This document shows, one piece after another, positions 1 through 11,622 of a DNA stretch of 64,000 nt. The notes beneath the pieces were generated by a model, which saw only the letters and a list, made by a program, of their open reading frames with translations, did no database searches and was not told the origin of the DNA. Source of the DNA: Amphirosellinia nigrospora (lineage: Eukaryota; Ascomycota; Sordariomycetes; Xylariales; Xylariaceae). The stretch lies in the NCBI GenBank assembly GCA_004123355.1, contig SCHM01000001.1, positions 5,758,001-5,822,000 of the forward strand. The letters run 5' to 3'. The position numbers and the translations under genes are program-made. How positions within the stretch are numbered: the stretch's first letter is position 1; the number at the start of each line of letters is the position of its first letter.

Positions 1-119
1 CGTCATTTCGTCATCTTACAATCATCTTACAATTTTTTTTGGTGCTTTTCTCATTTTGTGTTTCTTTTTTTTCATGTTTCTTTTTTCCCTTCGTTTCATA
101 TTCTCTTGGCTGACCCCAT

Positions 120-2174
120 CTAAATGAACTCAGGGTAGCTGTTCTCGTGGCCCTGGAAGCTGTGGCGATGGCCACGATCAGGAGCACGGGGCGGAATAGC
201 AGGGGGCGAACCACTGCGGGAACCGTCCTGCGCAGTCACAGAGGCCATGCTGGCGGCGAGCGGCAGCACTTGCGAGGACGCGAACGCGGGCTCCTCCCGG
301 ATTGGAGGGATGTTGTCGTGCATACGGGGGCTCAGAGGGCCGTGAAAGGAGGATCGAGAGCGGTGGTGGGCGCGAGCGCGACCGCGACCGCGGCAAGGGC
401 TGCTGGCAATCACCACGCTGTTGGGACGCGCGGGAGGCGTGCGGGCTGGTATGTAGTCGAAGGCAGCGTAAAAAGGCTGCTGCGCTCATAGAGACGACGA
501 ACGCGTCTGTCGATCTCCTCATCCGAGAGGGTCTCGCCGGCATCTTGAGCTTCCTTCAGCACTTGATTTCGGGTTGTTTGTTCCCATTCCCGCTGTTCGG
601 AAGCGATGCGAGACGCTTCAATGATATCATCGCTAGGTCGCTTATACCACATGTTGTTTTGCTCTCCGGCTTGCTCGAAAGTAGGGTTCTGAATGTTCCG
701 AGGCGGCCAACCTTGAATCTTGAAAGATCGTCCAGACACAGGACGCTCAGGACGCTCAGGACGCTCAGATGGCATGGTGTCGACATCCGCAGCCGACGCA
801 GGTCGAGGTCCGAGTCCAGGCTGAGTACCAGAACTAGAAGCAATGGTAGGAGATGATGGCTCGTGAATGCTGTTGTTTTTGCGCACCCCGGAAGTCTTGA
901 GGGGCTCGGGGACCATGGACTTATTCGAAAATTCTCTATTAATAAGAGGGTTCAAATTGTCGTCAGAGCCGTCGTTGTTGTTGCTGGGTATCTGGGTAGT
1001 CTTCTCCGCCTTAGAAGTTTTCGACTGAAACCCTCTAGCATTGCCATATCTAACTATAGCACCACGAACATCGTAACGGGGATCGTTGGGGTCATATTCC
1101 TCATCCTCGTATGAATAACTCCAATTGCTATGGGAAGTTTGCACTCCGCCCTTGTAGCGCACACCCAAACTAGCAGTCTGGGGGACTGGCTCTTCATCAG
1201 TATCCGGCTCGGAACCGGGTTCCTCCTCGTGAGCTGGGAAAGCAGGTTTATCGACGTGCTTCGTACCAATGTCGCCTTCATCGTTGCTAGCTTCCGGGCT
1301 CTTGGAATCGTCTCCATGGGGATCTTGCTGTGAAATGATTGAGGTGCGCTTAATATCACCCTCAGAACTCTCTTCGGCGATCGTGCTAGGTGGGCAAAAT
1401 TTGGGGGTTTGCGGTTGTTGTTGGTTATGCTCATCTAGGATCTCCGGCATGGTCTGAATTCCAGGACCGGCTGGCGGCAGTGGAGGAATCTCAACGTTGC
1501 TAGCGTTGAGAATAGTTGCGCGGCCCTCATTCACATCAGACTGCCTTCAGTTAGGACTCGGATACGGTGGTGTGAATCATGTGGACACAGGAGTTGGGGC
1601 CATAACGTGAAAGGAGGTACGTACATCCAATTTATTGATATCGGTTCTAGAATTCAATGCCTGCTCCGCCGTCGCTAAATCGGCCTGTGAAGGTGGGTTA
1701 GAAGCGAGTCCTATATTGAACTCGTTCAAAGTGAATGGTCGAACACCGCGTGGAGTAGACGGATGACTTCCAGCTTCTGTTTGACTTATTAGCTGCTCAT
1801 CTTTCAGATCTGGGGTGGAGATGCGAAGATATTCGAGGAACCAGTTGGCGTATGCTCAGTAATTGAGATAGCTCTCACTTACCTTCGATCGTCTCTAGGC
1901 TCTCAGGGAGTGGAAGATCCTGCAGCGGAATCGGCTCCTCGCCTAGATTTTGTTCGTCGTCAAGTCGCAGGCGGTTCGAGGGTCTTCGACATTGAGTCCG
2001 GTAAATTACGCCTACCGCTATGAGGCCAACAAAGACGAAAGGAGCAATGAAGATAACCACAACCGCCGTACCAGCTGGACCAGAGGGCTCCCCGGATGAG
2101 GTGTCGACCGGAAGTACATCAGCTGCCATTGCTATGACGGCTCGCCCTCCCAAAATAATGTTGATTGGAGGCAT
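120..2174 (-). CDS. Single-pass membrane protein with long Ser/Arg-rich cytoplasmic tail
   Basis: Three exons on the minus strand fit together: 2174-1883, 1809-1625 and 1540-120. Donors are GTAAGT and GTACGT, acceptors CAG, and the phases join cleanly. Residues 35-60 form one hydrophobic helix (AVVVIFIAPFVFVGLIAVGV) followed by a basic stop-transfer stretch. The rest, over 500 residues, is polar, rich in Ser, Pro and Arg, and probably cytoplasmic. The frame meets TGA at 412-410 directly after PTAW. The next frame continues with an Arg/Ser-rich tail (about RGRARAHHRSRSSFHGP) to a TAG at 122-120, which fits one missing G in TGG at about 413. The N-terminus may lie further upstream, because the region 2200-3850 is pyrimidine-rich on this strand and has intron-like signals. 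I do not recognise the family. It resembles fungal proteins with a short ectodomain and a disordered tail, but no function is claimed. Confidence 0.6.
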
Positions 2175-5100
2175 CTTTAGCTGATATTGAAACCTTCACT
2201 AATTAAAGCCTTAGGGGAAATAGTTAGCCCAACTCAGCTTTCAATAATAATGAATCCAAGCTGGTCTCTGGTTTCTTACCTTGACTTAAGGGAAAGAAAA
2301 CGGTAGTTGGTGGAAGAACAGTGTCTTCAGAAAACCGAATAGCTAGAAAGCAGATTAGTTTTAATTAATATTCATTATTGGTGTTTAGGGTTATGGACCA
2401 TGCTGGCAACTTCTTGGTAACCATCCCGAGGAAACATCAAAATGTCGGTCCATGGCCGATACGGGTTACGGGGCAACTTACGATCAATGAAAAAGGTTGA
2501 AAGAAAATAGTAACAGTAACTTGGAGGGCGACCAGAAATTTTATTGTCTGTAATCAACATGTTAGCCACAAATTCTCAGACAGTAGGTGGTATCGTAGCT
2601 TTTGGTGGAAATCCTCTCGTAATTGAGCACCGCAAATCTAATGGAGCCGACACAAAACGGGAATACTCACTGCCTTCCTGTTCTGAATGCTAAAACGAAA
2701 CACGAATCGATGCCAGCTCGACCTATTGGACATTAATTGTCAGTATGGGATAAAGCGGAGAGGAGTTGCTGGAGCGCAAAAGTATCAAGTCGCTCAGGTA
2801 CTGGTGTCAAATTGGGCAGGGACGGAGATTCTTACTATGCTTGAAAGCCGGAACCGAGATACGAGTGCAACAGTACTACGAGAGAAGCTTTTTCTACTCG
2901 AGTTATCAGTATTTGCATCGGAGGTTTGCTGCGGTAAAAAAGAAAGGGATGGACCATACACCGGCTTGATGCCAGTGCCTGTGTATTAGAACCACACACC
3001 TATCTCGAGATTAGGTACTGCAGGAAAAGTGACAAACCCGGTAGAACCAATATGTCGACAGTCTGAGAATGATTCATTAGTCCCTTCTGGAATACATACT
3101 GGTTATGACTGGATAAGAAGCTGAAGAGTCTGAGGAAGGTCCGCAGACATCATCAATTTGCCTGGGTAACAATGTGCATAATGTTTGAGGATGTAAGGAT
3201 AGGGTATTGCTTACCGATTCCAAGTTGAAAAACAAAACAAGCTGGAGTAGAACGAAGAAAGTACCAAATGGGTAGTGAGCGTGCGTGTAATCTTTGCACA
3301 ACCAGAACTACCTCACAGCTTTGATGAGAGAGGCTGGTTGCAATTTTCAACGAGCAGCTCGCATTAATTGGAAGAGTGTCTGGAAAAAGGAATGCTTGGT
3401 GAGAAGAAGTCCCAGGAGGATGTGCTGATCAAGTATGGTCTGAAGTGGGTGAGAGGATAGCGGAGAGCAAGCCAAGTGTGTGTATTTACCTTGGCCCTGC
3501 GCACAAAAATACAGAGATGCGTCAGGTCTCAGAGCCTTGAAGATGAATAGGACAGAATTTTGAAGTGTTTTCTGAGCAGAGAAGGCTGTTGCAGTTAAGG
3601 GGGTAGAAAGAGTTGTGTTGAGAAGTTGGGAAAGCTGTGTGGATGTTGCAGTTGGCACGCACACTTCTGCAAGGAAACACCCTCAGATTCAAATAAGGAT
3701 GAGAGGTGGGCTCTGCAATTGTGTACTCTGCAAAATAGAAAAATAACACCAGTGCTGACAGGGGAAGATTTATGCAGGGACTTACTGCGTGTAAAGTTCG
3801 AGGAAGGAAGGGAATTAAGTCTGGAACAGGTTACCTAGGTATATTTGGGTACTTAGTACAAGCAACCCATCAGGACCTGGAGGATGTTACGATAGTAGCC
3901 AGCACGTAAAGGCGTGGGTTCACTGCCAACATAAAAAAGCGGACAACAGCCCCGTCGTCACGACGATGGCTGGTGACCAAATTCATCTGCCATGCTTTGA
4001 CAACTTAGGGAGTCCGGAAGATTCCGGGCCTTATCTATCCTTGGGGATCGTCAGGTATACTCGCTTGCTACAGCGTGGTAGAGCCCTCCTCGAAATTAGA
4101 AAGCTTTGATAGACTAGAAGCATTAAAGGATGAAAACAATTAGGAAATTACATCCAACCATGTTAAGGGTTGTCACAAGCTTGGGCTTATGAAGCTCATA
4201 CAAAACCATACAAAACTTGTATTTTGTCTACGTTTAGATACAGCTTGTCTATTTATCAAGACAATTTTAGCATACAGAAAGGAATAAAGCGAGCTAACAT
4301 TAGCAATGCTCTTAAATTTCCCGAAAACAGCATCTTTTCACCTTTGCACATAAACCAAAACGCGTAGGTTTTGAATTCACGAGCCATATATTTTCAAGAG
4401 AGGTACAAAATAACACAGGGGACCCATTACTAACATTAATCCAACCTAGTGATCACGTAATACCTATACGCATTCACAAGGTCAGAAAGAAATATTTACA
4501 TTAACAAGTGCATGCGTTAACTACAAACAGTCTAAATGATAGGATGTAGGTGATTTTAGTACAACAAAACCCCTTTGATGAAAATCTAGAGGCAAGTACA
4601 CATAGTGAGGAAATGCCACCAACAGCTTGATGAGATGATTAAAAGAAAGCGGATTATGTTCACACCTTTCTTGTAAGTTGCTGTACTACTTAATCGTTGC
4701 AAAATTCAGATTATCAGATTATTATTTCTAGAGGTGTTTTAAGTTGCAATAGCGTGAAAATGACATGGTAGTTTTGAATAGCTAAAGGCTGGTGTAAACA
4801 TAAACGTTATTTTGCAACTTTAATTTGGCTGTCTTGGTTATGCCTGAGATCGTAGAGGAGTTTGGACTACTGAAAACCCTCAAATGGCTTGGACCAAGCT
4901 CGAGCATGCCTGACTTAAAACTGTTTGAAAGGAGACTGTTCTTGGTTTGAAAGGGGATTTTATTGGCACGTGGCGCGTGGCAGTTGAATACAACGTTTGA
5001 CACATGAGCAAGATGATGTAAACCTGACATAGGTTTCAGAGTGCGTGGTTTGTTAAAGCGCTTTCTCACTCGTTCATCAAGGTCTTTGCTCCTGTTACTT

Positions 5101-5256
5101 TATTTAAAAGGGGCTGAATGTCATTATGGTCTAAAAGGTGGCTAGGTTGGGATAGGAAAACCTGGTATACTGATCGGCCACCGATCTCTTGTAGTCGGAG
5201 ATGGTCGGAGCCCTAGGAACCCTGAAACCTACTGAGTCCACTGAAACCAAACCTGT
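2175..5256. other. Intergenic; possible 5' leader of the upstream minus-strand gene
   Basis: No convincing coding region. On the minus strand, 3850-3300 is pyrimidine-rich with several GTAAGT-like and TTTGCAG-like signals. This looks like a spliced 5' leader or unresolved first exons of the membrane-protein gene ending at 120. The stretch 4130-4790 is AT-rich with no gene. Short open frames here have no recognisable protein features. Confidence 0.35.
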
Positions 5257-5375
5257 CCGCCCTTCCTGTCCGCACTTCTCATCCGCCCCTTCCCATCCGC
5301 ACTTCCCATCCGCCCCTTCCCATCCGCACTTTCCATCCGCCCCTTCCTATCCGCTCTTCCCGTCCGCCCCGGTGC
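5257..5375. repeat. 27-bp tandem repeat (minisatellite)
   Basis: About four imperfect copies of a 27-bp unit built from two related 13-14 bp halves (CCGCACTTCCCAT and CCGCCCCTTCCCAT). The array is strongly purine/pyrimidine asymmetric. Open frames across it on both strands are low-complexity by-products of the repeat. Confidence 0.85.
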
Positions 5376-6748
5376 CTGCCCGGTACAGGCCGGCCACTCC
5401 CGGCCTTCCCGCCCCTCTTTCCCGCCCCTCTTGGATGAATAAGATAAATTGATTAGGCTAGCCAAGTCAGTCATCAGTTCGCCATCTCTACCACCACATT
5501 ATCCTCCCCCTTAGTACTTACCTCCCTTTAGCTATATTGAATAATCTAGTTAATTATCAGGCTAAAACTTTCTGAAACCCACCCCATATGAACTAAGTTA
5601 GTGTTAGGCACACCATTTTAGCAATACTGTCAAGCAATGCCATCACCACTTTTGTGGATAGTTAGTATTGTCTTGTTAGGGACTAAGAAAAGGAGTGGGA
5701 TATGTGTATATAGCCGAGAGTAGCCCATGGGCAGTATTGGGGCCCTCGAACAACAACAGATATCATACCGTACCCGATGGGTGACTCATGCGAAGGTCCC
5801 AAAAGTTAGGTAGGGAGAATCGGCTGAAAGCACTACGCCAAGTGGCTTTGCGCTCTATATAAAACTCAACCGGGTCACACTTGTGGGAAGGAGCGTCAGG
5901 TACGCCAGGTCATGATGGTCTAGGCGTACAAACATTACCTGGGTACCTAGTCTTCAGAGATACATGCTACAGCACGGTAATTTGATAGTACCTTAGGTAC
6001 TTACCTACTTAAGTACGTACCTAGAGTATGTAAGTATGTAAGTACCTAGGTACCTGGGTAGGTAGACTTCTACTGAGGAACGCGTTGTTTCGGGAGATGT
6101 TGCTCGTAAATCACATGTCGCGCCAATTCGTAGACTATTGAGAGAGCGAAGCTATACAAAGCCCTACATGCTCATTAGTTCTTGATCTCGGACGTTATGA
6201 TGAGCTGAGTCTTCGCGGATGCGATATCCCGACGATAAGGCGCTGATCACGGTGTCACAATAATAGGGTTCTATTAGCTTTTGAGGGAAAGTAGGCTGGC
6301 CCAGAACGGTCCAGCTTGTAGTTTTCGGCTAGCTCCAGATCTAGATCATCTACACCTGGTCACCTATAAATACGACAGCTTAGCGGAAAAGGGCTAATCA
6401 CTACCCGCTGTCCCAGCTGATCGGGACGCTTCACCTAATTAGCTCGCGACTAGCTTCTCGATTGGGACTATTGCCTCTGGTTTGATCAATTTGGGATACG
6501 CGACTGGGCTGGAACTGAGCTGGAAAGCTCCCAAAGAGGCATGGCAATGTCCGATCCGAGGTCTATTGTGAGGCTGGATAACGCTCGTCTGCTCAGCTAT
6601 CACGGTTCAACGAACAACAGCTTGTAGATATCCTCGCCATGAGTCTTGCTGCAACATAACATCGCTACTTTAAAAGAAGCCATGGCAATCTGCATACTGG
6701 TGGAAAGATCATCGAACTCATTCTTCATCACTCACTCATATATACACA
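5376..6748. other. Intergenic region upstream of the DUF2235 gene
   Basis: No gene is visible. It contains a TATATAAAA box-like stretch at about 5856, some 890 bases before the next start codon, and a block of TACCTAGGTA-type repeats at 5985-6066, listed separately. Confidence 0.5.
5985..6066. repeat. GTAC/CTAGG-type simple repeat block
   Basis: Overlapping palindromic units such as TACCTAGGTACC and TAAGTACGTACC run through about 80 bases. Shorter blocks of the same kind recur near 14925, 41792, 44231, 46760, 51070 and 52612, always between genes. Confidence 0.75.
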
Positions 6749-8382
6749 ATGACTCTAACTGTCAAGTCTGCTCATCCAACTATCTTCGGGGTGGTATCAA
6801 AAAACGGCTTATCGTCCTGTGTGACGGTACCTTTAGCGGTGTCGACAAGGGGACCGACCAATATGCCAGCAACGTTGCTCGACTAAGCCGAACCATCTCC
6901 AAAGTTGGCATTACCGCTGAGGGCGAGAAAGTCCCCCAGGTTGTATATTATCAGTCAGGTGTCGGTACTGGCTCATTGACTGTCATTAACAAAGCGCGTC
7001 AAGGCAAGAGCTGTTCTTCTATCTCGGCTTCAGAGATATATATACTGACTGGTATCAGGTGCGGTTGGTGAAAGTCTGGCTGAAAAGGTATGCGAAGCTT
7101 ATAATTTCATCGCAAACAACTGGGGTCCCGGAGATGAAATCTTCATCTTCGGGTTCTCTCGCGGCGCATACACCGCTCGGTCCCTTGCGGGCTTCCTCTG
7201 CGAAGTCGGCCTCCTGACGCCTCTGATGCTTGATCACTTCTTCGATATCTACCAGGCATACAGAAATAGAGGAACGAAGAAGCTGGCGGAGACAGACTGG
7301 GCTAAAGCCCCATTAATTGCTGGCGAGCTGGGCACGACGCCCCACGCCATGGTGATCCCAGGCCAGATCTAGGCACCCGCTTGGACTTTCTCAAAACTTC
7401 CGCTCATCATCATATCAAGATAAAAGTAGGAGTATGGGATACTGTTGGTAGCTTGGGTGCAACAAATTGGTTCGGCCAGGCAGGAGCTGACAGCTATTTC
7501 CACAGCACCAAGCTTAGCCCTAGTAGGTTGATCCGTCATCACTTGAACATATCTTCCGGCTAACCAACATAGAAATCGAGAATGCATTCCACGCTCTCGC
7601 TGTAGACGAAACACGTGGAAATTTCCCTCCTACACTTTGGTACCTTGATTCTTCATGCATAGACGAGAACGGTCCCAAGGTCAACCTCAAACAGTGCTGG
7701 TTCCCGGGTTACCATTCCGACGTAGGTGGCTACACTAAGGGCGAAATCGACACGAATAGCGTTGATGAGATCGCATTTGCCTGGATGTGCGACCAGCTCT
7801 TCGGGTTACTGCAGCTCAGCGGCACCGCCCTACAGAAATATATTCTCTTCAGGATAGGGGATCTCAACCTCGACACCAAGAACAAGAACATCCGCGATCT
7901 GAAAGCGGCGTGGTCTACAATCAAATGGAGCGACGGGACTCTTGACGAGACTAACGGCTGGACGGATTTGTGGTGGATCATCTCTCATCTCTACTAGGGC
8001 AGCGTCGTATAAGCGCGTTCCGGGCGAAACCCTCGCGACAGAAGTTATCGACGGCAAGAAGGTCATCGAGTATAAGCGTTTCAACGAGGAGGTTCACCCT
8101 TCCGTACGCCACCGCATGCTTCATGCGGAGGGCCAGTCATACATGCCTGCTGGGCTCCACAAGACCAACAACTGGGAATATGTTGAGGCCTCGGGCGACA
8201 GGCAAGCGCACTGGGTGAAGAAGGAAAAAGGCAAGGAGATTGTTCTCAACGAGTACATCATCCCTAAGCTGAGTAAACCTTTCCAGCCGGGCTCTGGCTA
8301 CGATTATTTTCAAGGAAGCTTGGAGCGTACGTTTGCTCCGAAGGATGTTTTGGCCGCTCAAGATGCATACGCCCAGAAATGA
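6749..8382 (+). CDS. DUF2235 (Tle1-like alpha/beta hydrolase) protein, frame broken
   Basis: The protein has the hallmarks of the DUF2235 family, whose members include phospholipase-like hydrolases: an early LIVLCDGT block, the nucleophile elbow GFSRGA at about 7152-7169, a VWDTVG block at about 7432 and an HSDVGG block at about 7708. The start is taken as the ATG at 6749 (MTLTVKSAHPT). Two introns are supported, 7004-7058 with an unusual GC donor and a TACTGAC branch, and 7523-7572 with GT...AG. Three frame changes remain: about 6791 (a G run), about 7335-7350 (a C run) and about 7980-7990 (a CT repeat, 2-bp shift). The first two fit single missing bases in homopolymers, so the gene may be intact in the organism. 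The substrate is unknown. Confidence 0.8.
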
Positions 8383-10124
8383 ACAACACGAGGACGGATT
8401 GATCAATATTCGAGCGTTTTAGAGTCTTAGTTTGTATATTCATGTACGTAGCCGCTGGGTTAGGAGTTGGTGTGGGCGCTTCAATACTGGAAGCTCTGGT
8501 AGCTTAAGTCATATTAGCCTTTGTTTACATGGAATTATTTCTCGATGTTACTGTTTAATTTCGTTGAGCATGGTAGTTCAATAGAATAGAAACCTTGATA
8601 GTAGAACAAGGCGCTATTTGAGACATGCGAAAGCTTTTTGACGACATAAGTGTACACCAATTAGTCATGAAAAGCCTAATATTACTCAGCCTACTTCCTA
8701 TTAATCTTCGTGTGTGCAGTTATCACTATTACCCTTGACTTCAAAAACTAGAACATCAACTCTATAGATCTAGTTGATATTCGATACCAAGAGTAGTCCT
8801 TATACGGAGCCATCACGCCAGGTGAGTAAACGTGTTTCTCCAACCGCGATGGATTCTAGCTGGAACCTTCAGCCGTTTACATATATAGACTCACTTCTGG
8901 TGGCTGAACTTCGCTTTAATACGTGTTTTGGAAGATTAGTTGAAATACGAGTAAGCTGAAAGTCAAAGTCTCGCAATGAGTCTCAAGCTCATTTGCCTAT
9001 TCACTTACAACCGTGGCATTAGTATGCAAGGACAGGAGCAGGAAGCGGTACCGCCGAAAAGAACTAGTCTCCTTGCTCACTAAGCATTGCCCTTTCGTGC
9101 TACGGAACATCCGCCTGATGGAGATTTCGCGATGCATCAGTCGCTGAATATACAGGTATAACAAACGCGAGATCGTTCGTGAAAGAAATTGAAGAACACA
9201 AGATTGGACTAGGATGTCACGAACCTCGCAAGGGTAGGGTGTAAACATCTGTTGTTGCACGGAGGATCAGTGAAGTCATCTCCGTGGGCTCTATGTGACT
9301 ACTTGACTATATACAGAGAGTCTCTTTGTCTGTATGCCTAGATCCCTGTTCCCTGGCATAGGGCGTTCATAATTATAGGAGATATGCAGAATGGAGGGAA
9401 ATACTCAAGGGAAACAATGTGAATCGAGTAGGAGGAATGTGGCCAATAATCCATAAGCGGTCTAGGTAAAGAGTATAGATAGCACATGATTCTACGAATA
9501 GACGGGCAGGGTATCTAAGATGGAGGATATCAATGAGAAGAACAGTAAGATGAAAAGATCGATAATAGCTGAATTGAACCGCCAAATGACTTTCGCGTAC
9601 CAGCTTCCTGGTCGAGTGCGTGGAAGTTCATGTAAGTCAAACCAACACGAAACCACTAAAAACCCTGTTAGCATGAAGATAGGCTGTGCGTAGTCCCATA
9701 AAGCCGGCAGCTTAATCACGCCGTAAAGACCGGGCCTATGTCTACACTTTCTCCACCTCACCCCGAGTAAGTATTAATGGAATTATTTTTGGTATTTTTG
9801 GGGACCATGTGAGAAACGATGTGACAGTCGGCATGACGCACGTTCGGAGGCCATTGACTACCCTTGGGCGGCGATCGGATACCTTGTCGGGTCGTAAGCA
9901 CTTCGGTGTTAGGCCGCTGCGCGTTAGTACAGGCACACTGCGCCTCGTTCCAGCGGCATTTAGCACGCTAACTGACATCCCACTTCCCGCTATACTACCC
10001 CGCTTCAGACCAAGTTATCCACGTAAACTTCATCGAAGACGTGAACAACCAAGAGAAGACAGGTCCACGCTTGGCAGATTTCGTATTTCTTAATCTCTGA
10101 GCTCATTCAGCAGCAAAAGCCAGC
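8383..10124. other. Intergenic region containing a solo-LTR-like element
   Basis: No gene is supported. The stretch holds the repeat element at 9215-9358 and presumably the promoter of the methyltransferase gene starting at 10125. A 94-codon open frame at 9809-10093 has an equally long counterpart on the opposite strand and no protein features, so it is not called. Confidence 0.5.
9215..9358 (+). mobile_element. Solo-LTR-like element, copy 1
   Basis: A 144-bp block starts TGTCACGA and ends CCTGGCA, so it has TG...CA ends. It shares about 80-90% identity by eye with blocks at 42352-42496 (+) and 34777-34933 (-), including the core ACATCTGTTGTTGCAC. Flanking bases are TAGGA on the left and TAGGG on the right, a four-of-five match to a 5-bp target duplication. 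There is no coding capacity. Confidence 0.75.
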
Positions 10125-11249
10125 ATGTCGGAAGAAAAACATAGCAGCGACTGGAGCATCCTCCCCGAGAATGTCTTCAAGTTCATGGAGTCGCGCACGG
10201 CGTCGAATAGCGCCGTGTTCCTCCTTCCCACGATCAGGGAGATGAGGGATAGCAATCCTCAGCTGAAACTACTCGACGTCGGCGCTGGCGTCGGGTCTAT
10301 GTCCGTTGAATTCGCACAGCTCGTTGGTTCCGAGGGACATGTCACGGCCGTGGATGTGAACCCTGTTGTTATCCCGCGTGGCCAAGCTCTCGCCGAGCAA
10401 CATGGGTAAAGAACATCACGTTCGAGACGGCGAGTGGACATAAACTGCCTTACGAGGACGGAACCTTTGATATTGTTCACTGCCATCAGGTAAGGCGTCA
10501 TTCATCTACTTGAAGCTGCCCACTGTGAGAATAGAAACACGCCAATTGCTATTACATGTCGGAATTGTCATGACATGGAAATTTACCGAACTGATCATCA
10601 ATAACAAGAATTCTGCGGGGTTGAGAAATATGTGAACGTAAGCTGACAACATAACAGGTCCTCACTCACAACAAGGACCCGTGGGACATTCTGCGCGAAA
10701 TGATCCGCGTCACGAAGCCAGGCGGCGTGACAGCTGCCCGCGAAGGCGACCTTGACACGGAGGTGATTTGGCCACCAATTCCAGGAGTGCTGAAGTTCCA
10801 TCATGAGTACGTCTATGCTATCTGTAGTCCGTGTACATCTCACGAAACTAACACGTATTTCTAGATTCGAGATCAAAATAATCACAGACCGCGGCGGACA
10901 CAGAGATGCAGGCAGGCAGCTCCTCTCCTGGGCTCTCCGCGCGGGCGCGAAAAGGAGCCAGATCATGACGAGCTTCAGCACCTGGACCTATACGGAGCCC
11001 GAAGACAGGATGCTTTGGGGTGAGTACTATCGATAATGACTATGTTTCATGATTGCTAACTGGGGGTGCTTGCGCTTAGCTTCGGGCATGATTGGCATAG
11101 CCCTTGGTCCTAATCTACGCGAGAGCAATATCAAGGCCGGCGTCCCGGCGGCGGATATGGATGAAATGCGTGAGGGCTGGGCAGAATGGATGAAGTTAGA
11201 GAATGCGGTGTTGGCCATGCTGCATGGCGAGGTCATTATCCGAAAGTAG
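10125..11249 (+). CDS. Class I SAM-dependent methyltransferase (UbiE-like)
   Basis: Four exons join in phase: 10125-10489, 10658-10806, 10865-11019 and 11080-11249. The SAM-binding motif I reads LLDVGAGVGSMSVEFA at about residues 48-63. It is followed by an acidic VTAVDVN loop and a YEDGTFDIVHCHQVL motif typical of the UbiE/COQ5-like group. The total of about 280 residues is normal for such enzymes. Just after residue 94 (about 10405) the frame breaks at CATGGGTAAAG. One extra G restores KNITFETASGHKLPY and the rest of the fold. The gene converges with the regulator gene and lies next to the enoyl reductase and PKS, so it may tailor the polyketide, but its membership in the cluster is inferred from position only. 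Confidence 0.8.
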
Positions 11250-11622
11250 ATGGACGTGATCATGCTGCTGGCACAGAGCGAGGGGTCTCTTGTAGCGTAA
11301 TAAGCAATGACTTTGCCAAGACATCCCGATCATTGCTACTACCTGTATTATCGTTTGAGAATACCTAGGTGATTTGAGCTTATTGTCTCAAGCGGCATGG
11401 TCAGGTTATCTTCGATACGACAGTCTGTTCATGTTACTCCTAAGAGATCGACTGTTGCATCATCACCCTTGCACCAAGCAATGTATCCTTGCCTACGAAA
11501 TACTTGTTATCACGACTAGCCGCCTAAGTGGATAGCTGTTGCGCTAATGGTTATGAAGAAATATTTCTCGGAGTTTTAATCTAGAAAACTACGCAAGGTC
11601 CTGATCTGTTCACGTAGCGATG
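11250..11622. other. Convergent 3' region between methyltransferase and regulator genes
   Basis: About 370 bases between two converging genes. No coding or repeat feature seen. Confidence 0.5.

Noticed and set aside
3077-3749. Minus-strand open frames of 65-105 codons
   Set aside because: CT-rich composition with intron signals points to an untranslated leader; no protein features.
5201-5474. Open frames on both strands across the minisatellite
   Set aside because: Low-complexity by-products of the 27-bp repeat.
6749-8382. Reading the DUF2235 gene as a true pseudogene
   Set aside because: All catalytic motifs are intact, and at least two of its three breaks are the same homopolymer type seen in housekeeping genes. 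Still open for the break at about 7985.
9742-10093. Overlapping open frames of 78-94 codons on both strands
   Set aside because: Mutually antisense, without motifs, and located in the methyltransferase promoter.
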